The notes under the pieces were generated by a model. The model did no database searches. It had not been told where the DNA came from and saw only the letters and a list, made by a program, of their open reading frames with translations. Position numbers and translations under genes: made by a program. This document shows, in pieces, positions 52,919-61,702 of a stretch of 64,000 nt of DNA. This DNA is from a bacterium (lineage in GTDB: Bacteria > Vulcanimicrobiota > Vulcanimicrobiia > Eremiobacterales > Eremiobacteraceae): positions 53,850-117,849 of the forward strand of contig CADDZI010000002.1 of assembly GCA_902812405.1 (NCBI GenBank), written 5' to 3'. Within the stretch, counting starts at the first letter, position 1. Each line of letters opens with the position of its first letter.

Positions 52919-54207
52919 ACGTATCCGGTAACCACGAAAGCTACGAAAAAACCGTTCTGGATAACGGTGTGCGTGTCGTCACCGAGCGGGTGCCATACGC
53001 CCGCAGCGCCGCCATCGGGGTATGGGTGGGGACGGGCTCCTCGCACGAGGAGGCGGCCGTCCGCGGCATCAGCCACCTCATCGAGCACATGCTGTTCAAG
53101 GGAACGCGCAATCGGAGTGCGCGCCAGATTGCCGAAACGATGGATGCGGTCGGCGGCAACCTCAACGCGTTCACGGATAAGGAAATGACGTGCTACCACG
53201 CGCGCGTCCTCGACGAACACCTGCCTCTCGCGGTCGACGTCCTGAGCGACATGTTCCTGAACGCCAAACTCGATCCAGGGGACCTGCGCAACGAGCAAAA
53301 GGTCATCCTGGAGGAGATCCGGATGTACGATGATTCACCGGACGAGGTCAGTCACGACCTGTTCATGCGGACGGTCTGGGCCAACAGTCCGCTCGGCGAA
53401 CCGACCATCGGTTACGCGAACACGGTGTCAGCCGTGACGCGCGAGGCCATCCTGTCGTACATGCAGGCCCGCTACACGCCGGACCGTGTCGTCGTCAGCG
53501 CAGCCGGCAACGTCGTGCACGCCGACGTCGTGCGTTTGGTCGACGAGAAATTGGGGGCTCTACGCGGAGTCTTCGCGGGCAGCGAACCGCCCCAGCCGTC
53601 CTTCGTTCCGGCGATCGTCGGGCAGCACAAGGATTGCGAGCAAGTCTACATTTTGGTGGGTGCTGAAGGCACGCGGGCCGACGATCCGTTGCGCTATCCA
53701 GTCTCGGTGCTGGATGCGATTACAGGGGGAGGCATGGCATCTCGTCTGTTCCAGGAAATTCGGGAAAAGCGCGGCCTCGTCTACAGCGTGTATTCGGCGC
53801 ACCACCCGTACCGCAACGGCGGCATCTTCACGGTCGCGGCGTCGGCCAGTCCGGCCCACGCACCCGACGTCGTGGCGCTGATCCGTGAGGAGTTGAGCCG
53901 GCTGGCGACGGAAGGGGTCCACGCCGACGAGGTCGCCCGGGCCAAAGAGCACATCAAGGGCAACCTACTCCTGTCGCTGGAGAGCACGAGCACGCGGCTC
54001 CTTCGCCTGGGCCGCAGCGAGCTGTCCATCGGCCGCTACGTGTCCACGGCGGAAGCGCTGGCCTCGATCGCCGCGGTCACGAAAGACGACGTCGACGCCC
54101 AAGCCCGGCGGATGTTTGCGCCGGATCGTCTGGCATTAACGGTGCTGGGCCCGGTTGAGACGCAGCACGTGCCCTCGTGGTTCGGGCAGTTGGCGCGCTC
54201 GGCGTAA
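52915..54207 (+). CDS. M16-family zinc peptidase (processing-peptidase-like)
   Basis: A 430-residue pitrilysin-family protease with the inverted zinc motif HLIEH (H54, E57, H58) and the downstream glutamate in NEQKVILEEI, about 76 residues later. GGNLNAFTDKEMTCYHARV and TGGGMASRLFQEIREKRGLVYSVYS are typical of the single-chain MPP/YmxG-like bacterial group. In Firmicutes ymxG sits near polynucleotide phosphorylase and a deacetylase, and here too a deacetylase precedes it. The protein has no signal peptide, so it is cytoplasmic. Start: ATG at 52915, overlapping the deacetylase stop. Confidence 0.92.
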   Translation: MNVSGNHESYEKTVLDNGVRVVTERVPYARSAAIGVWVGTGSSHEEAAVRGISHLIEHMLFKGTRNRSARQIAETMDAVGGNLNAFTDKEMTCYHARVLDEHLPLAVDVLSDMFLNAKLDPGDLRNEQKVILEEIRMYDDSPDEVSHDLFMRTVWANSPLGEPTIGYANTVSAVTREAILSYMQARYTPDRVVVSAAGNVVHADVVRLVDEKLGALRGVFAGSEPPQPSFVPAIVGQHKDCEQVYILVGAEGTRADDPLRYPVSVLDAITGGGMASRLFQEIREKRGLVYSVYSAHHPYRNGGIFTVAASASPAHAPDVVALIREELSRLATEGVHADEVARAKEHIKGNLLLSLESTSTRLLRLGRSELSIGRYVSTAEALASIAAVTKDDVDAQARRMFAPDRLALTVLGPVETQHVPSWFGQLARSA

Positions 54208-54232
54208 GCCGCGTGGACTGCGGGCGGCGGCC

Positions 54233-55051
54233 GTGACGCTCTACCTATGCCTGGCCGCCGTGCTCTACATGCTGGCCCAGTCTCTGCAAATGGGAACCGC
54301 AGCGGCTCGGCTGGCCGGAGTACGCAGCCGGCGGGTGGCAACCGGTTTGACGCTGTTTAACCTGTTCGCGACAACGTCGCGCATGCTCAACCTTCTCTAT
54401 GCACCGCTCATGGGGGCCCTCATCGATATTTCCCGCCGCACCGGCAACGTTGCCGGATTCGAGCGCGACCTGCGCATCATCATCGCCGCGGCGACCGCCG
54501 GCACGATCCTGGGAGGGGCTCTCACGCCTACCTTTGCGGTCTTGTTGCAGCGCGGCATCGCATCGTTCGAGCGCTCGGGTTCCCTTGTGGGCGCCATGGC
54601 GCGCCTGGCCCGGCCGGCGACGTTTGCCTCCGCCGTGGCGGCGTTCCGCCCCCCGCGCGCGACCATGCTGCGCTACAGCCCGGCCGGTTTGCCCAAGGCG
54701 TTTCTCTACTGGAACGTCATCGTCATGGCGTTCTGGGTTGCCGGACCGCTCTCCGCGTTCGATGCGGGTGTCATCGACCCGCGCGTCACGGGGACCGCGC
54801 TGTTGCTGTCCGGGCTCATCACCGGCGTGGCGACGGTGACCCTGACGCTCGTCGTCGACCCGACGGCCGCGGTCATCACCGATCAAGCGGCGTTGGGCAT
54901 CCGTCCGGAGAGCGACGTCAAGGCGATGCTTGTCTACCTCGTGCTGGGCGCCGTCGCCGGCACGGTTCTGGCGCAGGCGGTCTTGTGGCCCGCGGCCCAC
55001 CTGATCGTCGGCGTGGCGAGGGTCTTGGTGAATCATGGCTTGCGGCACTAA
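54233..55051 (+). CDS. amj: Amj-family lipid II flippase
   Basis: A 272-residue membrane protein with about six helices. The segment QMGTAAARLAGVRSRRVATG, then LTLFNLFATTSRMLNLLYAPLMGALID, matches the Amj (YdaH, DUF2837) family of B. subtilis. Amj is an alternative to MurJ for flipping the peptidoglycan precursor lipid II across the membrane. The start is taken as GTG at 54233, 25 bases after the peptidase. Its 3' end overlaps the lipoprotein gene by 17 bases. The neighbours (deacetylase, glycosyltransferases) agree with a cell-wall role. murJ is not in the window, so whether Amj is the only flippase is unknown. Confidence 0.85.
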   Translation: MTLYLCLAAVLYMLAQSLQMGTAAARLAGVRSRRVATGLTLFNLFATTSRMLNLLYAPLMGALIDISRRTGNVAGFERDLRIIIAAATAGTILGGALTPTFAVLLQRGIASFERSGSLVGAMARLARPATFASAVAAFRPPRATMLRYSPAGLPKAFLYWNVIVMAFWVAGPLSAFDAGVIDPRVTGTALLLSGLITGVATVTLTLVVDPTAAVITDQAALGIRPESDVKAMLVYLVLGAVAGTVLAQAVLWPAAHLIVGVARVLVNHGLRH

Positions 55052-55700
55052 GCACATCCTTGGTGCAGCCCTCATCGCCGTGTGCATGGCGGTGCAGACG
55101 GGATGCGCCGGCCCGGTGACGCGCTGGATGGTCAACCTGCGAACGGCGCAGGGCGACAGCGCGTTGGCCCGCCCGAATCTGGCCGAAGCGGAGAAGGAGT
55201 ACCGTCTGGCTTTGGCGCTCGATCCGCGCAACGCACACGCCAAAGCCGGCCTAGCCAAGGTGCTGTACCTGCGGGCGCGGACGGAATTCGGTTCCAGTCA
55301 ACTGGACGCCGCCGCCGAGGACATCACCCAATCCCTGCGCTATGCGCCCGATGACGCCGCGGCGCTTGCGCTCGCCAACGAGATCGAGCAGGCCAAGATC
55401 CGGCGCGAGATCGTGCAGACCAACTATCCGCTGTACGGGTCGATCACTGCGGCGCTCGTACCGGCCTTCCGGCAAGTCGCCGCCTCCAGCAAGGAAATCC
55501 AAAAGCAGGTCAAGGCCTTTTCCAACGACTTCGACGCGGCCCACCTCACCAAGGCCATCCTGCAGTCCTACGATCTCGAGGACGAAGTGCACCGCATCAC
55601 CCTGCGCCTCATTGCCTACCGCGGCTACGTGACGTCGGGGCAGGCCAAAGGGGCGGCGCCCGCCGCGGCAAACGCGCCGGCGCTCCTGCCGATCCCCTAG
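55035..55700 (+). CDS. TPR-containing lipoprotein
   Basis: A 221-residue exported protein with a lipoprotein signal peptide ending in VQTGC (C24). Two TPR-like helical pairs follow at about 40-75 and 78-115 (AEAEKEYRLALALDPRNAHAKAGLAK, AAEDITQSLRYAPDDAAALALAN). The second half is helical without a recognised domain and ends in an Ala/Pro-rich tail. It is likely anchored to the membrane as a protein-interaction partner. Its stop codon and that of the convergent glycosyltransferase share the palindrome CTAG, so there is no space for a terminator between them. Confidence 0.75.
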   Translation: MACGTKHILGAALIAVCMAVQTGCAGPVTRWMVNLRTAQGDSALARPNLAEAEKEYRLALALDPRNAHAKAGLAKVLYLRARTEFGSSQLDAAAEDITQSLRYAPDDAAALALANEIEQAKIRREIVQTNYPLYGSITAALVPAFRQVAASSKEIQKQVKAFSNDFDAAHLTKAILQSYDLEDEVHRITLRLIAYRGYVTSGQAKGAAPAAANAPALLPIP

Positions 55701-57214
55701 CCGCGGCCGGGGCGCACGAAGAGACCGACGGAGACGCTCTCGGCCGGCAGCAGCCTCGGATGCAGGTGGAAATACGCCAAGCGGTAGGAGCCTTCGATCT
55801 GCCGCAGCAGCCACAGACCGGGATCAACGCCCCTGGACTGATGCGCGATGAGCCAAATCCGCCGGTAGCGCCGGGCGACGCGCCACGCCTGCTCGAGGTT
55901 GTTTGCGGACCACACCAAGAAGACGGGGTGCTCCCGGAGATCGCGCGGCTTCAAGACGGCCCATTCTGCGATCCCGGACTCCAAAAGCAACAGGTCGCCC
56001 GGTTGCGCCCGCGCGCGGATGTCGGAGATGACGCCCGGCCAATCAGCGGTGTAGAAGCGGGGGTCGAGAGAAAACAACGCCGCCCAGGGGATGAGGAGCG
56101 CAAGCAGACCGGCACACGCAACACGCCGCCCTGCACGGGCGTGGTACGGGGCGCGCATGAGGCTAACCCCGGTCCACGCGCCAAGAGCGTACGCCAGAAT
56201 CAGATAGTAGCGATCTAAGAAAATGACGTGATGGGTGACGAAGCAGAACGCAACGAGCAGCAGCGGCGCAGCCGCCAGCCACGGCAGAAAGGAGCGCGGC
56301 GCGGCGCGCAGTGTCGGCGCGAGCGTCACGAGTACCCACAGCCAGGCGAGGCACGCGGCGAGGACTGCGACCCATCCCTCGAGTTCAGGCGCGAGCGTCG
56401 CTTGACCCGGTAAGAGCAAGAGCGTCGACAACTCGTGGGATGCGAACGAGGTGAGATTGTTACCGCCACCGGCCGCGTTTTGGGCTGCCACTGCGGGTAG
56501 CTGCGGCGCGAATGCGGCCGCGCAAACGGCGACGCCGGCGAGGGATTTTGCCAGCGCATCGCGCCGCATGAGGGCCGCATACAGCAGTTGCGCGGCGAGA
56601 AAGAACCCGCCGAGGTACAGCGTGTACAGGGCGGCCAACCCGGCGAGCGTCCAGCCGATCCAGAGGGCGCGCCGTGCAGCCGGCGTGAACTCAGCCTGGA
56701 CGAGGAGCAGGCTAAAAAGCCATGCCTGCACCAGCACGAGCGTGTCGAAAGGGGCGTACATCCGTATCCACGTGTCGTAGTAGACGAGACTCGGCATTGC
56801 GGCTGCGACGGCCGCCGCGACAACTCCCGCACGCGGCGTGCTCCACAGCCGAACGATGTGGAAGAGAAAGACCAGGGATGCGACGGCGCAGGCGACCATG
56901 ACCAACCGCAGCAGCCAGACGGGCCAACCCATACCGAGTGCGATATGCAGCAGGCCGAAGAAAAGGGGCGGATGAGCATCCCGAAAGTGAAGGTAGGCGA
57001 GCATGTCGTGCCAGGAGAGAGAAGAGACGAAGAGACTTGTGTCCTCGTCGGTTTCCAGGGGCCTGCGCAAGGCCGGCACGAGGCGCAGAGCGCAGCCCAG
57101 GGCCAAAACCCACACCAGGCTCTTTGGGATGCCCGGATCGGCAGGCCGCGCGGGGGAGTGGCCGCCGAGGGAAGCGGCCGGCTCGGCGCCGGCGGCAGGC
57201 GAGAGTTGCGTCAC
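55697..57214 (-). CDS. GT-C type membrane glycosyltransferase (family 39-like), paralogue of the gene at 48.6 kb
   Basis: A 505-residue protein with about ten helices: RRPLETDEDTSLFV near 50-63 carries the acidic pair, DAHPPLFFGLLHIA follows, YDTWIRMYAPFDTLVLVQ and LDRYYLILAYALG are later motifs. It shares all of these with the protein encoded at 48627-50117, although it is on the other strand. The start is GTG at 57214, which shares GTGA with the stop of the upstream glycosyltransferase gene. It is the last of a four-gene minus-strand cluster that also holds a PIG-V-like enzyme and a GtrA protein. Substrate unknown. Confidence 0.78.
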   Translation of the reverse strand: MTQLSPAAGAEPAASLGGHSPARPADPGIPKSLVWVLALGCALRLVPALRRPLETDEDTSLFVSSLSWHDMLAYLHFRDAHPPLFFGLLHIALGMGWPVWLLRLVMVACAVASLVFLFHIVRLWSTPRAGVVAAAVAAAMPSLVYYDTWIRMYAPFDTLVLVQAWLFSLLLVQAEFTPAARRALWIGWTLAGLAALYTLYLGGFFLAAQLLYAALMRRDALAKSLAGVAVCAAAFAPQLPAVAAQNAAGGGNNLTSFASHELSTLLLLPGQATLAPELEGWVAVLAACLAWLWVLVTLAPTLRAAPRSFLPWLAAAPLLLVAFCFVTHHVIFLDRYYLILAYALGAWTGVSLMRAPYHARAGRRVACAGLLALLIPWAALFSLDPRFYTADWPGVISDIRARAQPGDLLLLESGIAEWAVLKPRDLREHPVFLVWSANNLEQAWRVARRYRRIWLIAHQSRGVDPGLWLLRQIEGSYRLAYFHLHPRLLPAESVSVGLFVRPGRG

Positions 57215-58770
57215 GGTCCCAGATGCCCGCCGAAATGGCCCGGAGACGCCCGAGACCTGATACTCCGAGCCGTGCGCGCCACGTGCGAGCGGACCCACGC
57301 CGGTGAGAAGTGGCGGGTATCGTACACCTGCCAGCCCGAGCGCACGTCCAGCCTGCGGTAGCGCTGCAGGAAACGGTAGAGCTGAGGGTTGGCTTTCAGG
57401 CGCGCCAGCTCCACCGCGACGAAGTAGCGGGCACCCTTGTGGATCGCGCTCGTCATATCGTGGACGTTCCAGAGCAGAGGGTCCTCTTCCCAACCACGGT
57501 GTCCGATCGTGTACAAGACCGCCGGATCCTCGTGACCCATCACGATGAGCGAACCCGGCGCGAGCACGGCGCCGACTTCGCGGGCCGCGGCGTACACATT
57601 GCGGTTCCACGAGTAGTAGGGATGGATGATCAGCATCGTCAGGTAGACGGTACACAAGAGCGCACCCGCGGCGGCAAGCCGGACACGGCGCGCGGCGGCG
57701 GCAGGTCCCAGAAGGTCTGTCAGTCGGTCGAGGGCGCCCCCCGCGTAGACCGTCGCGAAGAGCACGACGGGGAGAAGGTAGTAGTCCACGCGCTCCACAG
57801 TGACGACGATGAAGGCGTAGGCGGCCAGCGCCGCCGCCCAGGCGGCAAAGAGTGCGGGCCGGCCGGGAAAATTCCCGCTCGGCCGCTGGAGAATCGGTGC
57901 AGCCAGCGTCAGCGTGAAGATCACGGGACCGAGGACCGTGCCGGCAAGCATCCGCAGCAGCGCCAGCGTGCTCTGCACGGTGTGCGCAAAGCTCCCTGGG
58001 CTCGAGAAAGCCCGTGCTAAGGCCGGCAGGACGTGCCGGGCGGTGATGCCCGTCATCCAGTGCCATTCGGCAATCGCGTGCAGGTGGGAGGTGTAGGCGA
58101 CAAGAGGCACGAGCGTGCCGGCGACCAGGGTGGGTAGTGGCCATCCGGTGCAACAGCGCCAGCCCCCGCGGCTCCAAGCCGCCGCGCTCATCGGTGCGAG
58201 GATGAGGAGTGCCGGCGGTTTGGCCAACGCGGCAAGCGCGGCCGCAAAGGTGGCGCCGAGGGCATACGCTGACCGTGCCGTCTGCAGGTGACGGCACCAC
58301 AGCCACAGGGCCAGCGCCGAAAAGAACAGCATGTCGCTTTCCGGGATGACCGCCCGGCCGTAGTACACCGTACCCGGCGCGACGGCGAAAAGCAGCGCGG
58401 CATACAGGCCGGCCCGCGTGCCATACAATTCCCTGCCCAACGCGTACAGGATGGGAATCGTCGCCAGGCTGAACGCGATGACGAACAGGCGCAGGAAGAT
58501 TTCGTGGACTCCGAACGCGCGGTAGAGTAAAGCGGCGGCAAAGGGGACGATCTGCAGTTCCAGTTCGACGTAGTTGGGGGGCGGACCGTCGTAGTCGGTC
58601 TGCGGGTAGAAGATGTTGTCGCGCAGCTGCGCAAAATTGCGGGCGATGGCGGCTTCATCGCCTTGCCGCCACGCGGGGTGATCCAAAATGGGATTGTGCA
58701 GGTGATACAGACGCAGGCACAACCCCAGGATGAGGATGCCGGCCAAGGCCAGGCGTTGGCGGGCGCTCAC
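57211..58770 (-). CDS. ArnT/GT39-like membrane glycosyltransferase
   Basis: A 519-residue protein with around eleven helices. HPAWRQGDEAAIARNFAQLRD near 30-50 is the outer loop with the acidic residues that bind metal and the polyprenyl phosphate sugar. YGRAVIPESDMLFFSALALWL is the second characteristic helix, and ALAKPPALLILAP follows in the next. A soluble C-terminal domain of about 120 residues starts near VGAVLAPGSLIVMGHEDP. Related to PMT and dolichyl-phosphate-mannose transferases. Start: GTG at 58770, GTGA overlap with the GtrA gene. Its sugar donor is unknown. Confidence 0.82.
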   Translation of the reverse strand: MSARQRLALAGILILGLCLRLYHLHNPILDHPAWRQGDEAAIARNFAQLRDNIFYPQTDYDGPPPNYVELELQIVPFAAALLYRAFGVHEIFLRLFVIAFSLATIPILYALGRELYGTRAGLYAALLFAVAPGTVYYGRAVIPESDMLFFSALALWLWCRHLQTARSAYALGATFAAALAALAKPPALLILAPMSAAAWSRGGWRCCTGWPLPTLVAGTLVPLVAYTSHLHAIAEWHWMTGITARHVLPALARAFSSPGSFAHTVQSTLALLRMLAGTVLGPVIFTLTLAAPILQRPSGNFPGRPALFAAWAAALAAYAFIVVTVERVDYYLLPVVLFATVYAGGALDRLTDLLGPAAAARRVRLAAAGALLCTVYLTMLIIHPYYSWNRNVYAAAREVGAVLAPGSLIVMGHEDPAVLYTIGHRGWEEDPLLWNVHDMTSAIHKGARYFVAVELARLKANPQLYRFLQRYRRLDVRSGWQVYDTRHFSPAWVRSHVARTARSIRSRASPGHFGGHLGP

Positions 58771-59207
58771 GCTTTGGGGGGCACCGGGGCCTCGTGGGTG
58801 TGGCGAAACGTCCAAAACTTGTTGACGAAAAAGTTCCACCCCATGCCCACGCAGGTGGCTGCAAGCCAGGCCAGAGAATTGCGAAAGCGCATCGCCGGCA
58901 AGTGATGGTCGGCGAAGACCAGAACAGCCTCGCTGATGCCCAAGGCCACGGCCGAGACGGTAATGAACTGCGCCAGCTCGCGCCATGGGTGGCCGCGTGA
59001 GCGGAACGTCCAGCGCCGGTTCCACCAGTAGTTGTTGATGCCGCCCGAGATGAAGCCGATGGCGTACGCCAGCCACTTCGGGAGGACGTTGAGCAGCACG
59101 CTGTAGGCGGCGTAGTTGACGACCGTTCCGGATGCACCGACGATACCGAACTTGATGAACTGACGCACGCCGCGCCGCAGACCAAACCGGGCCGGCGGCG
59201 AGGTCAT
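58767..59207 (-). CDS. GtrA-family membrane protein
   Basis: A 146-residue protein with four hydrophobic helices, starting FIKFGIVGASGTVVNYAAYSVLL near 17-39, then INNYWWNRRWTFRSRG, the hallmark sequence of the GtrA/DPMS family, and ending WNFFVNKFWTFRH. GtrA proteins help flip or hold undecaprenyl-linked sugars for glycosyltransferases of the same operon. Start: ATG at 59207, overlapping the PIG-V-like gene stop (ATGA). Its place between GT-C enzymes fits the role. Confidence 0.9.
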   Translation of the reverse strand: MTSPPARFGLRRGVRQFIKFGIVGASGTVVNYAAYSVLLNVLPKWLAYAIGFISGGINNYWWNRRWTFRSRGHPWRELAQFITVSAVALGISEAVLVFADHHLPAMRFRNSLAWLAATCVGMGWNFFVNKFWTFRHTHEAPVPPKA

Positions 59208-60745
59208 GCCAGCCAGTACCAGTCGGCGAAGAGCACGGTGAAGAGGCCGAGGAGCGGCAGCGAGAGCGCGACGATGGCCGAGTTGACGAGCGGCCGCCGG
59301 CCCCACAGCGCCAAGAGCATGAACGCCGGGAAGATGACGAGGACAAAGCGCGGCATGCTCATGAGGCTGGAGGTGGACATCGGGACAAGCAGAGAGGCGG
59401 CAAAGTACCAGGCATACGACGACCGCAAGGTGCGAAACGCGGCCACCATGAGGACGAGGAAAAGCAGCGTGAAAGCCAACTCGATCATGTGATTGACTGA
59501 GCCGGGGGACGCCAGCGGATGGTGAGCCAGGTCCTTGAGAGTGTTGATGATGCTGACCCAGGGCGGCGCAAGGTGCCGGTGCCAGTTGTCCTGGACCTTG
59601 AGGAAGTAGAGCGGATCGCCGACCAGCGCGTAGAGGTACGCCATGTAGACGAGCAGGCCGCAGGGGACAAGGAGAACGCCCGCGATGCCGCGGGTCAAGG
59701 TTGTGCCGCGCCGCTCACGCCAGCCGGTCCAGGCTTCGTAGGCCAAGGGAATCGCGGTCAGCATACCCTCGACGCGCGTCATGGATGCCAGCGCGCCGCA
59801 GATCCCGGCGGTGATGTAGTTGCCGTGGCGGGCGTAGTAGACGGAGGCCACCGTCAGCGCTAGGAACAGCGATTCCGTGTAGACTGCCGAGAAGAAGATG
59901 GCGGTCGGGAAGATAGCGATGTAGAAGATCGCGTGGTACGCCGTTGTGTCATCGCCGTACTCGAGGCGCACCAGGGCATACAGGTACGTGAGGGCGACGA
60001 AGAACGAGAGGTTGGAGATGATGAGACCGGCGGCCAGGTGGTTCCCGATCAATCCGCCCACCACGTGTACCGCAAACGGGTACAGGGGGAAAAAGGCCAT
60101 GTCGGTGCCGTGGTAACCGTCGGTTGCGATGGCGAGGTAGTGCTGGGCATCCCAGCGCCCCCACACGCTCAGCCACACGCTGTGCGAGGCGGTGAAGTGC
60201 TGGCCCTGACGCTGGCCGATGACGATGGCGGCCAGCGGGGCTATCAGGATCAGCGGCACGCGGGTGGCAAGGAAGGCCGTGGTGACGTGGTGGACGATCG
60301 GGTAGTAGGAGCCCAGGACCGCCACTTTGATGGCTGTGCAGACGAGGATGAGAGCGAAGAGCAAAGCTGCCGCGGCGGTCAGGGAGGCGGGCATGGCGAT
60401 GATGTACGCCCAGAGAGCGAGGAAGGGCGCATAACTCCAGGCGTCCGCCCGCAGCATGCGTTCGAGGGAGACGTTACACGTCCAGCTGATCCAGCTGGCA
60501 TAGGTGTACCAGGCTGCGACGGCGGAAGCGGTGCCGCCGACGGTGAACACGGCCAAGACGACGTCGGAAGCGGCGGGCGACAGATGCGCGTGGGTCGCGA
60601 GCAGATACCAAAAAAAGATACCCGCAGACCAGCCGGACAGGGCGGTGATGCCCAGACCCAGACGTGCACTTCGGGGCAGGAGAAGAACGCGCCGTCCGGG
60701 CGCTTTGGCCTCTTCCCGCGAGGGCGTCGTAAGGGCGGCGTCCAC
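59204..60745 (-). CDS. PIG-V-like membrane mannosyltransferase
   Basis: A 513-residue protein with about twelve helices. VWGRWDAQHYLAIATDGY near 191-208 is the family's first loop (GRWDxxxYLxIA) and MAFFPLYPFAVHVVG follows, as in eukaryotic GPI mannosyltransferase II and bacterial relatives. FYIAIFPTAIFFSAVYTESLFLAL is the second typical motif. The first about 160 residues are an extra membrane region. Bacterial members use polyprenyl-phosphate-mannose to glycosylate envelope lipids or proteins. It is the first gene of the minus-strand cluster; an 87-base gap separates it from the divergent CBM20-like gene. Confidence 0.85.
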   Translation of the reverse strand: MDAALTTPSREEAKAPGRRVLLLPRSARLGLGITALSGWSAGIFFWYLLATHAHLSPAASDVVLAVFTVGGTASAVAAWYTYASWISWTCNVSLERMLRADAWSYAPFLALWAYIIAMPASLTAAAALLFALILVCTAIKVAVLGSYYPIVHHVTTAFLATRVPLILIAPLAAIVIGQRQGQHFTASHSVWLSVWGRWDAQHYLAIATDGYHGTDMAFFPLYPFAVHVVGGLIGNHLAAGLIISNLSFFVALTYLYALVRLEYGDDTTAYHAIFYIAIFPTAIFFSAVYTESLFLALTVASVYYARHGNYITAGICGALASMTRVEGMLTAIPLAYEAWTGWRERRGTTLTRGIAGVLLVPCGLLVYMAYLYALVGDPLYFLKVQDNWHRHLAPPWVSIINTLKDLAHHPLASPGSVNHMIELAFTLLFLVLMVAAFRTLRSSYAWYFAASLLVPMSTSSLMSMPRFVLVIFPAFMLLALWGRRPLVNSAIVALSLPLLGLFTVLFADWYWLA

Positions 60746-60832
60746 GACCGTTCGGCTTCGCCGCTTGCCGGGTCGGCCCTCCAGGCACGGGCCTCCGAGG
60801 GTTTGCGCCGAGGGTGGAAAAGGTCATCCTGG

Positions 60833-61690
60833 ATGCGTGTGCTGCTGACGTGTCCCTGGTGTATCGTGCTCGGGTTGAGCGTAGTCTCATCGGCGTCGCC
60901 GGCTAGCAGGAACGCTCCAGCGGCGGTGCGGCAGACCGGTGGCGTCTTTGTCGCATACAGCGCTCAGGCCGGCGGGGATACGGTGACAATCCAGGATGGC
61001 GATCGTTTGGTTGTCTACACCCTGGCACCCGACGTCGTGGTCACCGAGCGTGACGGCGACGGACCGGCCAAACCCGCCACTGCCGCTGGTCTGGCGCAAG
61101 GAGAGCCGGTGACTTTGCACGTGGGGGCGGACGGTACCATCGACGCTATCGAGGCGGCGTACACGACGGTGCTGACCAGGCTTGTTACCTACGCCCACGG
61201 TGCCGTGGTGACGACATCCGGAAGGGTCTATACGCTCGTGGGTACGGCGGCCCAATTCAACGGACCGTTTACCTTGGGCACCTTCCTCAAGCTGCGTGTC
61301 GATCCGGCGCGCGGCAGCGCCTTCGACATCGCCGCGTCCGAGCAGCCGTTCAGCGGCGGTGCGCCGAACGCGCCCATTCCCGTGACATTCATCCTGACGG
61401 TGCCGGCGAACACGCCCCCGACGGATACCGTCTATCTTGCCACGGACGCCGGGAATTGGGTGGCCAACGGTACGCGGATGTCGCCGCTGGCGGCACATAC
61501 CTGGACCGCCACGTTGATGTTGCCCAAGGGTTCATCTCTCAAGTACAAGTACACCCGAGGGTCGTGGCAAACGGCGGAGACCGACCGGGCCGGGATGCAG
61601 ATTCCCAACCGCAGTATCAGCGTCACCGCCACCGCTGCAAGCCAGACCGTTCGGGACACAGTCGTCCGTTGGGCGGACTTGCCTTCATAA
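60833..61690 (+). CDS. Secreted protein with a C-terminal CBM20-like (starch-binding) domain
   Basis: A 285-residue exported protein: a signal peptide with hydrophobic core [16 protein letters not shown], two repeated beta-rich modules in the middle (about 35-105 and 115-175), and a C-terminal CBM20-type domain from about 185. The latter runs [62 protein letters not shown]20 domains bind starch and glycogen and normally sit beside a catalytic module, but none is visible here, so the protein may be a binding or regulatory factor. Start: ATG at 60833 with AGGTC upstream, weak. It ends 12 bases before glpX, which has GGAG in the gap. Confidence 0.75.
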   Translation: MRVLLTCPWCIVLGLSVVSSASPASRNAPAAVRQTGGVFVAYSAQAGGDTVTIQDGDRLVVYTLAPDVVVTERDGDGPAKPATAAGLAQGEPVTLHVGADGTIDAIEAAYTTVLTRLVTYAHGAVVTTSGRVYTLVGTAAQFNGPFTLGTFLKLRVDPARGSAFDIAASEQPFSGGAPNAPIPVTFILTVPANTPPTDTVYLATDAGNWVANGTRMSPLAAHTWTATLMLPKGSSLKYKYTRGSWQTAETDRAGMQIPNRSISVTATAASQTVRDTVVRWADLPS

Positions 61691-61702
61691 GGAGCATGTG
61701 AC

